Assembly: GCF_009765375.1 (NCBI RefSeq) | Contig: NZ_VTOK01000008.1 | Coordinates: 1 to 64,000, forward strand | Length of the DNA: 64,000 nucleotides | Reading direction: 5' to 3' | From: Alteribacillus sp. YIM 98480 | GTDB taxonomy: Bacteria; Bacillota; Bacilli; Bacillales; Marinococcaceae | Shown here: positions 1 to 7,203 of the stretch, one piece after another | Position numbering within the stretch: the first letter of the stretch is position 1 | How the letters are laid out: the number at the start of each line of letters is the position of its first letter | The notes under the pieces: model-generated | What the model was told of the DNA's origin: nothing | The model's database searches: none | Seen by the model: only the letters and a program-made list of their open reading frames with translations | Position numbers and translations under genes: made by a program

Positions 1-90
1 CACTAGATTACTTAACGCCGGCTGAATACAAGTCTATGCACCTTTAAATATTTGTCCAGTTTAGTGTTGACATACCATTATTAAAGTTTT

Positions 91-123
91 GAAAATAAAA
101 AAGGGAGGGGGGTTACCCCCCTA
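91..123 (-). terminator. Rho-independent terminator after the DUF3231 gene
   Basis: On the minus strand a 7-bp G/C stem (AGGGGGG, loop TAA, CCCCCCT) is followed by CCC and a run of six T, about 90 bp past the stop of the DUF3231 gene. The stem is visible directly; its assignment to that gene is inferred from orientation. Confidence 0.7.
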
Positions 124-212
124 ATCCAATCCTGTGTCTTATTTCATATACCCTTTCCACAAAATATAAACCTTTTTAACCCAAACTTTTTTACCGTTTT
201 GTCTTTCATTTT

Positions 213-1226
213 TCACTTTTTAGCTAATTCATCACGGTCTAATGCCCGTGGTGGTTCTTCCATCCAGCCATGTTTAATCATGATTTTAGCCCCATCATCA
301 GCGTATTTTAATATTTCCGCAACTAATCTGCTATACATAACGCCAATATCCCTTCTTGGACTCATGGACATGCTTCTTCCGTAGTATCCTACACTAAGTG
401 CAATTAAACTTGTTGTATAAAACATCATTTTCCTGTCAGAAAAAGTGTACGTAGTAGAGTCAGTAACCTCTGTATCCCATGTCATAGGACAGGGTAAATC
501 ACTTTGCTTTAAGAGTGAACCAAATATTTCACAATGCTTATTTGCCATTTCCTTTCCTCTTAATAGAAACTGTTTTACTTCTTCATCCTGGGCAACTTGG
601 CTATAGCCAATTAGGGTGGCTGCCCCTAATGCATTCCTTTGAAAATTGGTATATAGGTTTGTGATTTCGGTACCTGTAAGGGGTCTTTTTTCGCCAAAAA
701 AGCCTGCCAAAAAACTTTTCTGTTTTACAAAGTCATATGATTCAGGTTTCGGGAGATATGGTGACCTGATAAACAGACCCTTTGCCAATAATATATCGTT
801 GGTTTGTTTGATAAGATTATCGGATTCACTTAAACAATTACTAAAAAAGCTATAAACATCTTCTCTCACTGTTACAGGTATAGCCATGCTATATGCATTT
901 AAACCAATCTTACCAAGTTGATTAACATTATATAAAAAATAAATGTCAGAAAACAATCTTGGGGCAGTCACATCAACGTCTTCATTTAATTTAAAGCCAT
1001 GAGGTACAGGATAACCTTCCTGAGTAAATATTTCGGCTATTGTGTTAACGTGCAATTGCGAAGTGTCTAATGCATACTGAATAACAGATTTAATTTCCGT
1101 ATCTTCCACGATATTTAGGTAATGTTTTAAATGACAGATGGAACCACTGTCATTCATGTATGCAGACCATAGATTTGTTATCTCTGCCGATGTTAATTTG
1201 ATATCGTATTGTTGAGTAGAATTCAT
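213..1226 (-). CDS. DUF3231 family protein
   Basis: A 337-residue soluble protein resembling the DUF3231 family of Bacillales, whose members consist of two similar helical, ferritin-like halves. Both halves carry a matching opening motif (LTSAEITNLWSAYMND near the N-terminus and LTGTEITNLYTNFQRN near residue 185). The biochemical role of the family is unknown to me. The start is placed at the ATG of MNSTQQ because GGAGGG lies six bases upstream; the in-frame ATG two codons earlier abuts the ribosome site and is too close. It is transcribed alone, convergent with nothing, about 330 bp from the integrase gene in the same orientation, so it may be cargo of the element entering at tRNA-Leu. Family assignment is from memory of the motif. 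Confidence 0.75.
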   Translation of the reverse strand: MNSTQQYDIKLTSAEITNLWSAYMNDSGSICHLKHYLNIVEDTEIKSVIQYALDTSQLHVNTIAEIFTQEGYPVPHGFKLNEDVDVTAPRLFSDIYFLYNVNQLGKIGLNAYSMAIPVTVREDVYSFFSNCLSESDNLIKQTNDILLAKGLFIRSPYLPKPESYDFVKQKSFLAGFFGEKRPLTGTEITNLYTNFQRNALGAATLIGYSQVAQDEEVKQFLLRGKEMANKHCEIFGSLLKQSDLPCPMTWDTEVTDSTTYTFSDRKMMFYTTSLIALSVGYYGRSMSMSPRRDIGVMYSRLVAEILKYADDGAKIMIKHGWMEEPPRALDRDELAKK

Positions 1227-1464
1227 TTTCATCCCTCCAAAAGAATATTCCTTAACCTTCAGTTTCCCCAATAAATAACTATATATGTAAGTCTATTTAG
1301 TGTTGTCGATTTGAAATTCAGTCAAATCAAGTATAGTGAACTAATATTTGATGTTAAGAAGGAAAAACCCTATGTGGATTGAAAAAGTGTAGGTATATAC
1401 AAAAAACTGTATGAAAATTTTGTGTAAAACTTGAAGAAAGAAAAAAATACGTGATAATTAAAAA
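1227..1464. other. Intergenic stretch, nothing recognised
   Basis: About 240 AT-rich bases between the DUF3231 start and the integrase terminator. It must hold the promoter of the DUF3231 gene, but no clear -35/-10 pair stands out and no coding remnant was seen. Confidence 0.5.
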
Positions 1465-1512
1465 GGGCAATCCCCTACTGTTCTTTTCTAAAAAGAATCT
1501 TGGGACTGCCCC
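1465..1512 (-). terminator. Terminator after the integrase gene
   Basis: On the minus strand GGGGCAGTCCC... pairs imperfectly with ...GGGGATTGCCC through an inner TTCTTTTT/AGAAAAGAA stem and is followed by TTTTT. It lies 40 bp past the recombinase stop. Confidence 0.7.
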
Positions 1513-1553
1513 ATATTATTACTTTAAATCCGTGATTTCATTTTTTTTAAAAT

Positions 1554-2534
1554 TTAAAGCCTACTCTTTAAATTCTTTAGTGGTGAAAAGTCCTTATGCT
1601 TTTCTAGTACATCATCACTGAATAAGTTCACATAGTTACGTACCATTTCCATAGAAGAATGTCCTAATATCGCTTGCAGTATGAAAATATCTGCCCCAGC
1701 TTTTACACTTAATTTTGCAAAGGTGTGCCTAAATGTATGGGCACTGCATCTAACCCCTTGAATATCTGCTTTCCTTCCATAGAAGGTAATTCTATTTTGA
1801 AGTTGTCTTTTTGACATTGGGGTGCCATCTATTGTTAGGAACAAGGCATCTGTATCTTCTACCCTGCCCCTTATGTGCAAGTATTTCGTCAATAGGTTTT
1901 GCATAGGCTTTTGAATTGGTACAAGCCGTTCTTTATAGGTTTTAGCGTTCCTGATTAGGACAGTACCCTCTTTAAGGTTCACATCCCTTACAGTGATTCC
2001 TATACACTCATTTGCCCTTATTCCTGTTTCCAGTAACAGAGACATAAGGACATAATCCCTCATGCCTGTGAACGTTCTTAAATCAGGAATCTTGAACAGT
2101 TCTTTTAACTGTTCCCGTGAAAAGGTTTCAACTGCTTGCTTTCTATCTTTCAAAAGCTTGATACCTTGAACGGGGTTCTTTCTTATATATCCTTCCCTAT
2201 GCAGAAAGTTAAAGAAGCTTCTAACCGCCCTTATACGTGCATTAATAGTTACAATTTTTCTTTCTTGTTCTTCTTTCATGTAAAGAATCACATTTCTTTT
2301 AATGTGTTCACTGGTTATAGAAGAAGGGGCAGGTTCAATTCCTTGTTCCTTCATTATTTTATAAAAGGTTGATAGTTCATTCTGATAAAATTTGATGGTA
2401 TGCCCTCTAAGGTTTCTTATGTTGCAATCTTCAAGAAACTTATTTAGTGCTTCTCGAAAGTCAATTTCATCACTTGTTACCCCATCAAAAATCTTTTCAA
2501 TTTCTTCAGTATTTAAGCGGTTATTTCTTCTCAT
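1554..2534 (-). CDS. Tyrosine recombinase (phage-type integrase)
   Basis: A 326-residue site-specific recombinase. Residues 25-130 form a SAM-like core-binding domain; the C-terminal catalytic domain carries Arg173 (LLETGIRANE), Lys198 (NAKTYKERLVP), the H266-x-x-R269 box (AHTFRH), His292 (LGHSS) and the nucleophile Tyr301 (MVRNYVNLF), so the active site is intact. Such enzymes integrate and excise mobile DNA through a covalent 3'-phosphotyrosine. The ATG of MRRNN is chosen because GAAGGGAAGG precedes it by nine bases; an upstream in-frame TTG has no such site. The gene ends the minus-strand block that begins 160 bp downstream of a tRNA-Leu 3' end, the usual position for an integrase next to its attachment site. 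A XerD-like housekeeping role is unlikely at this location. Confidence 0.9.
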   Translation of the reverse strand: MRRNNRLNTEEIEKIFDGVTSDEIDFREALNKFLEDCNIRNLRGHTIKFYQNELSTFYKIMKEQGIEPAPSSITSEHIKRNVILYMKEEQERKIVTINARIRAVRSFFNFLHREGYIRKNPVQGIKLLKDRKQAVETFSREQLKELFKIPDLRTFTGMRDYVLMSLLLETGIRANECIGITVRDVNLKEGTVLIRNAKTYKERLVPIQKPMQNLLTKYLHIRGRVEDTDALFLTIDGTPMSKRQLQNRITFYGRKADIQGVRCSAHTFRHTFAKLSVKAGADIFILQAILGHSSMEMVRNYVNLFSDDVLEKHKDFSPLKNLKSRL

Positions 2535-2577
2535 TGTTAAATGCCTTCCCTTCAATTAGTGTAATTGATAGGGCAAT

Positions 2578-2620
2578 GCACACTACTATGGCACACTACA
2601 TAAGGGCAAAAAATAGTGTG
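2578..2620. repeat. Short direct and inverted repeats between integrase and tRNA-Leu
   Basis: GCACACTA occurs at 2578-2585 and 2591-2598 (13-bp spacing) and TAGTGTG in inverted orientation at 2614-2620. Clustered short repeats between an integrase and its tRNA target are typical of recombinase arm sites or excisionase sites; that reading is inference. Confidence 0.4.
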
Positions 2621-2631
2621 TAATAAGACAC

Positions 2632-2668
2632 AAAAAAAGACCCTCTGCAATATGCAAAAAGTCTTCAA
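2632..2668 (-). terminator. Terminator of the tRNA-Leu operon
   Basis: On the minus strand AAGAC...TGCA/TGCA...GGTCTT forms a stem closed by a run of seven T, 30 bp past the end of tRNA-Leu(CAA). If the region beyond the tRNA belongs to an integrated element, this terminator came with the element. Confidence 0.55.
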
Positions 2669-2696
2669 AATCAACGTTTTGTTAAGTTCCGTTTAG

Positions 2697-2778
2697 TACC
2701 GGTGGCCGGGGTCGAACCGACACTCCAGAAGGAACACGATTTTGAGTCGTGCGCGTCTGCCAATTCCGCCACACCGCC
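2697..2778 (-). tRNA. tRNA-Leu (anticodon CAA)
   Basis: A class II tRNA with a long variable arm. The anticodon loop CTCAAAA sits on a CACGA/TCGTG stem, giving CAA. The D-arm (GCGGAATTGGCAGACGC) and T-arm (GTCGGTTCGACCCCGGC) are normal. Two oddities: the acceptor ends read GGCGGTG and CACCGGT, so pair 1:72 is G:U and position 2:71 is a G:G mismatch; and the gene is followed by CTA rather than an encoded CCA, unlike its neighbour. The integrase gene lies immediately downstream. Either a point change at position 2 or replacement of the 3' end by an integrating element could explain the mismatch. Confidence 0.85.
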
Positions 2779-2781
2779 ATG

Positions 2782-2871
2782 TGGTGCCGAGGGCCGGACT
2801 TGAACCGGCACGGTTGTACACCAACCGCAGGATTTTAAGTCCTGTGTGTCTGCCAATTCCACCACCCCGGC
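2782..2871 (-). tRNA. tRNA-Leu (anticodon UAA)
   Basis: A 90-nt class II tRNA including an encoded 3' CCA. The acceptor GCCGGGG pairs fully with CCTCGGC (one G:U). The anticodon loop CTTAAAA on a CAGGA/TCCTG stem gives UAA; the variable arm is long and the T-arm is GCCGGTTCAAGTCCGGC. It lies three bases upstream of tRNA-Leu(CAA) and shares its transcript. Confidence 0.92.
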
Positions 2872-2889
2872 ATCTATTTGAATGATGAA

Positions 2890-2932
2890 GACATCACCCG
2901 GATTCGAATGATTACCTTTAGCCACTCTCTCC
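2890..2932 (-). pseudogene. Possible deleted tRNA remnant at the head of the tRNA operon
   Basis: Read on the minus strand, the segment begins GGAGAGAGTGGC followed by AAAGG, like the acceptor and D-arm of a serine tRNA, and then passes directly to TTCGAATCC, like a T-arm, with no anticodon arm. It starts right after the promoter that serves the two tRNA-Leu genes, where a first tRNA gene would be expected. The resemblance is short, so this is tentative. Confidence 0.3.
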
Positions 2933-2947
2933 AACAGCAGGACTATT

Positions 2948-2976
2948 AATATATCATCTTAAAGAAAGAACGTCAA
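2948..2976 (-). promoter_or_regulatory. Promoter of the tRNA operon
   Basis: On the minus strand TTGACG (2976-2971) and TATATT (2953-2948) are separated by exactly 17 bp, a good sigma-A promoter, placed just upstream of the tRNA remnant and the two tRNA-Leu genes. Confidence 0.7.
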
Positions 2977-2998
2977 CAACCATTTATATAAAAAAAGA

Positions 2999-3220
2999 GC
3001 ACACATCCTGTGTGCAACGTAGAAGTCACCACATCGTGTGGAAGTACGTCCTGTGACAACGCTGAACTGGCTTGCACAGGAGGTGTTGACTTTTGCGTTG
3101 CGACAGGACGTTCGCGGTTTTATCAAAAGTTCCTCTTTATCGTGTACGACTGAGCGGCTGGGCGCTGGAGCTAGACATTTAAAACGCGAAATATTTATAC
3201 TATCTTACCTTTTAAAAAAA
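2999..3220. repeat. Modular intergenic repeat, copy 1
   Basis: The copy opens with a perfect hairpin (GCACAC ATCCT GTGTGC), continues with a block nearly identical to 11578-11707 (GTGCAACGTAGAAGTC..., CCACATCGTGTGGAAG, TTGCACAGGAGGTGTTGAC, CGACAGGACGTTCGCGGT) and ends with a block starting GAGCGGCTGGGCGCT and running into TTTATACTATCTTACC, shared with all three copies. Small open frames across it have no support as genes. The origin and function are unknown. Confidence 0.8.
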
Positions 3221-3277
3221 GAGGTATTTCTCCTCCTTTATAGATCTCGCTGTTCTTTTAAGCTGGTGAATGAAGAA

Positions 3278-3652
3278 TTATTTACTACCTTTCCTCTTCA
3301 TAACATTTATGATTACTTTGTGTCTGAATAGGATATAGAACAATGCAGCAGCCCACCAATAATGATAAAAGGTCCACCTTGTACTATATATTTCGGGAAT
3401 AAGAAGCAGCGTCATGCACGTTACAACAAATATCGGTGCTTCTTTTTTTATGGGTAACTTTGCCAAAAACCATAAGGAAGCTGCCAAAATAGCCATTAAG
3501 TAGATCCCGTTATAAATGGCCGAGATGTGTAGCAGCACATCATTCACATGATTGCCGTATGCAGTTCCAACGATGTGACTAAGTAATTCCCTGTCTGTAA
3601 CGTAAAAGGAATAGGCTAGTGCGGCTGTTATCATATACCATAAGAAAAACAT
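3278..3652 (-). CDS. Small membrane protein of unknown function
   Basis: A 124-residue hydrophobic protein with about four predicted membrane segments (near residues 2-18, 38-63, 72-88 and 98-112) and a basic C-terminus (RHKVIINVMKRKGSK), suggesting a cytoplasmic tail. I do not recognise a family. It is the last gene of a five-gene minus-strand operon, starting 11 bp after the preceding lipoprotein gene, with an AAGGGG-like ribosome site before the ATG. It may anchor or partner the lipoproteins encoded upstream. Confidence 0.6.
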   Translation of the reverse strand: MFFLWYMITAALAYSFYVTDRELLSHIVGTAYGNHVNDVLLHISAIYNGIYLMAILAASLWFLAKLPIKKEAPIFVVTCMTLLLIPEIYSTRWTFYHYWWAAALFYILFRHKVIINVMKRKGSK

Positions 3653-3663
3653 ATGCAGTCCCC

Positions 3664-4527
3664 TTACGCTTGTCCTTCACGTAATTCTAGCAGTATTTCA
3701 ATCGCTTCTTCTTTTGCATGGCCTTTGTGCATCATGGTTCCCCACATCATGTCTAAATCATTTTTATTCATGTCCTCATATTGTTCATACGCTTCCACGA
3801 TGGCTTGCCTGTATTCTTCGTTAAAGACAAAACGGTCCCGCGGATGGTTGCTTTCTTTTATATAGGATTGAAGGTTTTCTGGAAGCTGTTCAAGACTTTC
3901 TTGCACTTCCTCTTCCTCCAGCTTTTCAAAGGTCGCTTCTCCTGTACGGTGTGCGCTACCCTCTTGCGATAACTCTTCTTTGGCCACGCGCGTGATGTTA
4001 TACGGCTCATATTCCTCTACCCCGCGTATATAGTAATCAAGATCACGATACATTCTTAACAAGTCCATCACACGCGTCTTCCTTTCCTGTTCGTCCATGT
4101 TCTGTACGTCGTTTGCTTCTTCCACTTCTTTCTGTAAGGAAACAGAATGGTTATAGATGTCTGCTAGGTCTGCTATTAATGCGTCGCCTTCCGCGTTTTC
4201 TATCGCCTCTTCTGCCATGGGTATGTGTTTTTCCAGAGCCGCACCAAGGTCTGCATCATCACCGATGGTCCGTCCTTCCACTTCTATATATTTCATCATC
4301 GCGGCGTGGCCTGCGACAATAACATTATGGACGGTTTGATGGACGTTGTTTGCTTTCGCTTCCCCTTCGATATAAGGTCTACTTTTGTTTTCTTTTTCGT
4401 TTACTGCTACTTCCTCTGTCTCTTGTTCTTGCGCTTCCATTTCTGTTTCCTCGTTTGCGCTACTTTCACTGCAAGCGGACAACATAAGTGTGGCTGCCAA
4501 CGCTGTCATAATAGTGCGTTTTTTCAT
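3664..4527 (-). CDS. Putative lipoprotein, paralogue of the upstream gene product
   Basis: A 287-residue secreted lipoprotein: charged MKKR start, hydrophobic stretch and lipobox LMLSAC with the lipidated Cys near residue 19, then an acidic Glu-rich linker to about residue 50 and a helical body. The central and C-terminal helices (AEEAIENAEGDALIADLADI, MYRDLDYYIRG) match a segment of the neighbouring lipoprotein (TEQALEVAEDEALKKDLAET, IYRDLNYYVKG), so the two are diverged paralogues. The start is the ATG of MKKRTI, because GGGGGAGAG precedes it by a few bases; that ribosome site is the tail of an 11-G run. Function is unknown. Confidence 0.75.
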   Translation of the reverse strand: MKKRTIMTALAATLMLSACSESSANEETEMEAQEQETEEVAVNEKENKSRPYIEGEAKANNVHQTVHNVIVAGHAAMMKYIEVEGRTIGDDADLGAALEKHIPMAEEAIENAEGDALIADLADIYNHSVSLQKEVEEANDVQNMDEQERKTRVMDLLRMYRDLDYYIRGVEEYEPYNITRVAKEELSQEGSAHRTGEATFEKLEEEEVQESLEQLPENLQSYIKESNHPRDRFVFNEEYRQAIVEAYEQYEDMNKNDLDMMWGTMMHKGHAKEEAIEILLELREGQA

Positions 4528-4535
4528 TTTACTCT

Positions 4536-4546
4536 CCCCCCCCCCC
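4536..4546 (-). repeat. Run of eleven G adjoining a ribosome-binding site
   Basis: Eleven C on the plus strand, so eleven G in the mRNA, lie between the stop of one lipoprotein gene and the GAGAG ribosome site and ATG of the next. It is the longest G/C homopolymer I noticed in the window. Length change here would alter the ribosome-site sequence without touching either coding frame. Confidence 0.85.
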
Positions 4547-4549
4547 ACA

Positions 4550-5521
4550 TTATTCGTTTTGTTGTGCTTCCTTCACTTTCTTTGCAAAATGCGTGGTGTC
4601 CGTTTTTTCAATTGTAATGTCTCCTTTTACGTAATAGTTAAGGTCCCGATATATTTCCGCCAACCTTAAAATAGATTCGTTTTCCGCGTAACGATCTATG
4701 TCTTCAAGGTTTTCTTCTAACCCTTGCAGCAACTCATGTGTTTCTGCCAGATCCTTTTTTAACGCTTCATCTTCTGCTACTTCAAGCGCTTGCTCTGTAT
4801 AGGGAATATAGCTTTCCAATGTTTTATCCAAGCGTTTGTAATACGATATATCTTTATCGTCGCCATGTTCGATATAGCCGTTCATCCTATCATAGCCGCG
4901 CGATATAAGACCGTCTATTGTTTTATGGACACCGTCTTCATTCCCAGTCAGTTCTAAAAATCTTGGATGTGGTTTTAATCGATGGTCCATGCCGAGTTCT
5001 TCTAACTTAGATACATCATCAAAATAATACATGTCTTCTGGCAAATGATGATTAATCGTCACGTTAATAGCTTCGCCTGCTTCATATCCCCTGATCGGAT
5101 AGTTAGACATGCGTATTTGAGTGCCATCTATGAAGTAATACTCGTTACTCTGCATCTTTTGTTCCACAATGTCTTCTACCATGCTTTCAAACTCAAACCC
5201 TGTCTCGTCTGGCGCTTCCATAGAAAACTTGAGAATGGCTACATAATCATCTATATACTCCTTATTTGCAGGTCCAGAAAATCTTGTATGCAGCTGCATC
5301 TCTCCCTTGTCAAAGAATGTATCTCGCGTAACTTGCCTGACGTATATCTCATCTTTTAAATCAAATTCGACTTTCCCCTCGTTTGGCGTGTTGTGGTGGG
5401 ATATGTCTTGTGGTGTATAGTCGGTTGCAAACGCCTGGAATCGTTCTTCTACATCTGCATTGTTGTTGCAGCCTGTTAACAAGGCTGCTGTCAAACCTAA
5501 GATTAATAAGTATTTTTTCAT
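4550..5521 (-). CDS. Putative lipoprotein of unknown function
   Basis: A 323-residue lipoprotein with a short signal peptide and lipobox LLTGC, Cys near residue 18. The N-terminal two thirds contains a mixed alpha/beta region with no family I recognise; the last 100 residues are helical and resemble the C-terminal domain of the following lipoprotein (DLNYYVKG versus DLDYYIRG). It starts 15 bp after the preceding small gene and ends 22 bp before the next. A GGAAGAG site precedes the ATG. The product probably sits on the outer face of the membrane. Confidence 0.75.
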   Translation of the reverse strand: MKKYLLILGLTAALLTGCNNNADVEERFQAFATDYTPQDISHHNTPNEGKVEFDLKDEIYVRQVTRDTFFDKGEMQLHTRFSGPANKEYIDDYVAILKFSMEAPDETGFEFESMVEDIVEQKMQSNEYYFIDGTQIRMSNYPIRGYEAGEAINVTINHHLPEDMYYFDDVSKLEELGMDHRLKPHPRFLELTGNEDGVHKTIDGLISRGYDRMNGYIEHGDDKDISYYKRLDKTLESYIPYTEQALEVAEDEALKKDLAETHELLQGLEENLEDIDRYAENESILRLAEIYRDLNYYVKGDITIEKTDTTHFAKKVKEAQQNE

Positions 5522-5536
5522 CTCTTCCTGCCCCTA

Positions 5537-5767
5537 TTATGGTTTTAATCGTTGTTCAGCACCTTCTTCTTTCAATTCCTGCAAAGCCGTGTAATGTGGG
5601 CTGTCTTCGTGTACATTGTTATCCACAAAAATATGAACGATTTCTTCGCCTTCATCTGAATTTCCAGGGTCCGTTTCGATTCTGGCAGTTATAATAGTGG
5701 TATCATTGTAATATCTTTTTTCTGTCCTAGCTGCTAAACCTGTTACGCATAATATCTTCCCTCTCAC
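5537..5767 (-). CDS. Small hypothetical protein
   Basis: A 76-residue acidic protein with no signal peptide or membrane segment and no family I recognise. It starts with GTG 6 bp after the TGA of the upstream gene, behind a GGAGAGGGG ribosome site. The tight spacing on both sides supports it as a real operon member. Confidence 0.55.
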   Translation of the reverse strand: MRGKILCVTGLAARTEKRYYNDTTIITARIETDPGNSDEGEEIVHIFVDNNVHEDSPHYTALQELKEEGAEQRLKP

Positions 5768-5773
5768 CGCACG

Positions 5774-6085
5774 TCACCCCTCTCCTATTACAGAATGACC
5801 TATGTTATAGATGACGCTTTCACTGCCAATGGTTACTAGAATATGAGTCGTCATGCTTCCTTTTTTCGTTACGACATCTAGCATAAAACACCTATCTTTA
5901 CGATAGATTGGCCTCCAGGTCTTCTTTAGCTGGTGCACCTCGTGTTTCATGAAAAGCCTGGTTCCCTGGTGATCTATTCTTAGGATGAGCCCTTGCAGCA
6001 ATAAATGGTTCAATCGCTGCCTGTTTACATTCAACATTCCGGATTCCTGGTAAGAGTAACAATGTTCGTGAAAAATGCTTTCCAA
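5774..6085 (-). CDS. Possible small DNA-binding protein, first gene of the five-gene operon
   Basis: About 103 residues. The region NRQRLNHLLLQGLILRI followed by GTRLFMKHEVHQLKK resembles the short winged helix-turn-helix of excisionase/MerR-like proteins, in which a helix pair is followed by a G-R-x-F wing and an EV-xLKK helix. This is pattern reading only. The start is uncertain: the longest frame begins with TTG without a clear ribosome site, and an ATG 17 codons in is an alternative. As the first gene of the operon it could regulate the lipoprotein genes behind it. Confidence 0.45.
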   Translation of the reverse strand: MESIFHEHCYSYQESGMLNVNRQRLNHLLLQGLILRIDHQGTRLFMKHEVHQLKKTWRPIYRKDRCFMLDVVTKKGSMTTHILVTIGSESVIYNIGHSVIGEG

Positions 6086-6295
6086 TTGTTTCTAATCTTT
6101 ATGATTCAGAAATTCAATAAAATCAATAACTTTGTTTTACCGGACGTTAGCGTGGTATAGAGGTTCTTTTAAATGAAATGGATGATGCGCTAACATATAG
6201 TTTTCCTCTTTTGAAATATTTACTGCAATGGTCATGCCTTATTTTCCGCTAAGTTGAGCGTTTCTCATACCATGAAATCTCATTCATGCATACGT

Positions 6296-6331
6296 AAAAA
6301 GAGAGCTATCCAAAAGAATTAGCTCTCTTTC
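6296..6331 (-). terminator. Terminator after the YdhK-like lipoprotein gene
   Basis: AAAGAGAGCTA and TAGCTCTCTTT form an 11-bp stem with A and T runs on both sides, so it can act in either direction. It lies about 30 bp past the lipoprotein stop. Confidence 0.75.
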
Positions 6332-6357
6332 ACAACTCACATTCATTTTTTAAATTG

Positions 6358-7044
6358 TTATTCCACAGGGCTTAGTTCCTCTTCAATAACCCATTTATGA
6401 TTTTCTACTTTTTCACCGCCAGAAGTTGTGGTGAAATCAACCATATAAACCGTCGTTTCTTCTGCTGAATCAATTTCAGCTGTTGCTCCTTCCATTCCTT
6501 CCATATGAGAGGCATCCAACGTGACTTCAGTTCCTGGTTCTAATGGGGCCTCATCAGGCTCTTCCAACTCTTCGTGGATAACCCACTTATGGTCTTCCAC
6601 GGGGTCTCTGCCGTTAGTTGGAGTAAAAGAAACAGAATAGGCCGTTGTATCAAAAGCTCCTGTAATGGCTGCTTCAGCCCCTTTCATCATTTCTTCGCCC
6701 CCTTCGCTATGCTCAACTTCAATAATTACCTCATCGCCAACATCATAAGCAGGGTCTTCTGCTTCCGCGAGTCCTTCCGGAACTTCACCAGAGCTAGACA
6801 TATGGTCATGCATGTTCTCCTCGGAATGTTCCCCCGCCTCTTCGTCCATCTCCATATCTTCATGATTTTTGTCTTCGGAGTCAGACTCTGTTCCCGTATC
6901 GTCCTCGGTATGTTCTTCAGAATCGGGCTCTGTCTCCATATCTGTGTTATTTTCCGGATTTGTTTCTTCATTACCGCCGCATGCTGCTAAGAGCAATATA
7001 GAGAAAATAAGAATGAACCCCATGCGTATGTAAATGTTTGTCAT
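6358..7044 (-). CDS. YdhK-like lipoprotein with two DUF1541 repeats
   Basis: A 228-residue lipoprotein. A hydrophobic signal ends in lipobox LLLAAC (Cys22), followed by a very acidic linker rich in Asp, Glu, His and Met to about residue 90. Two tandem repeats follow, each with a (M)KGAEAAI or MEGATAEI start, a TxxYxVxFTxTxG core and a closing HKWVI motif, as in the DUF1541 domain of B. subtilis YdhK. Such proteins are often encoded next to copper genes, and the Met/His/Asp-rich linker would suit metal binding; both points are inference. A GGAGG ribosome site lies seven bases before the ATG. It stands alone on the edge of the copper region. Confidence 0.8.
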   Translation of the reverse strand: MTNIYIRMGFILIFSILLLAACGGNEETNPENNTDMETEPDSEEHTEDDTGTESDSEDKNHEDMEMDEEAGEHSEENMHDHMSSSGEVPEGLAEAEDPAYDVGDEVIIEVEHSEGGEEMMKGAEAAITGAFDTTAYSVSFTPTNGRDPVEDHKWVIHEELEEPDEAPLEPGTEVTLDASHMEGMEGATAEIDSAEETTVYMVDFTTTSGGEKVENHKWVIEEELSPVE

Positions 7045-7203
7045 TTTTTATCCTCCTATCAATTTTTTATAAAATAACATTCCCCGTATGAATCGTATTA
7101 TAAACATTCTTTCTCATTTTTATAGAACTTATCGTAGGATTTATATTCTCTTTTCTATTACCTGTAATAGTGGGTTAACCTATCCCTTTTTGGATGAAAG
7201 TTG

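Noticed and set aside
2671-2934. Open frame of 87 codons on the minus strand
   Set aside because: It runs across the two tRNA-Leu genes and their leader; the tRNA structures fully explain the sequence.
4225-4669. Hydrophobic plus-strand frames near 4.2-4.7 kb
   Set aside because: They are antisense shadows of the acidic lipoprotein genes, whose Glu-rich codons read as Phe/Leu/Ser on the other strand.
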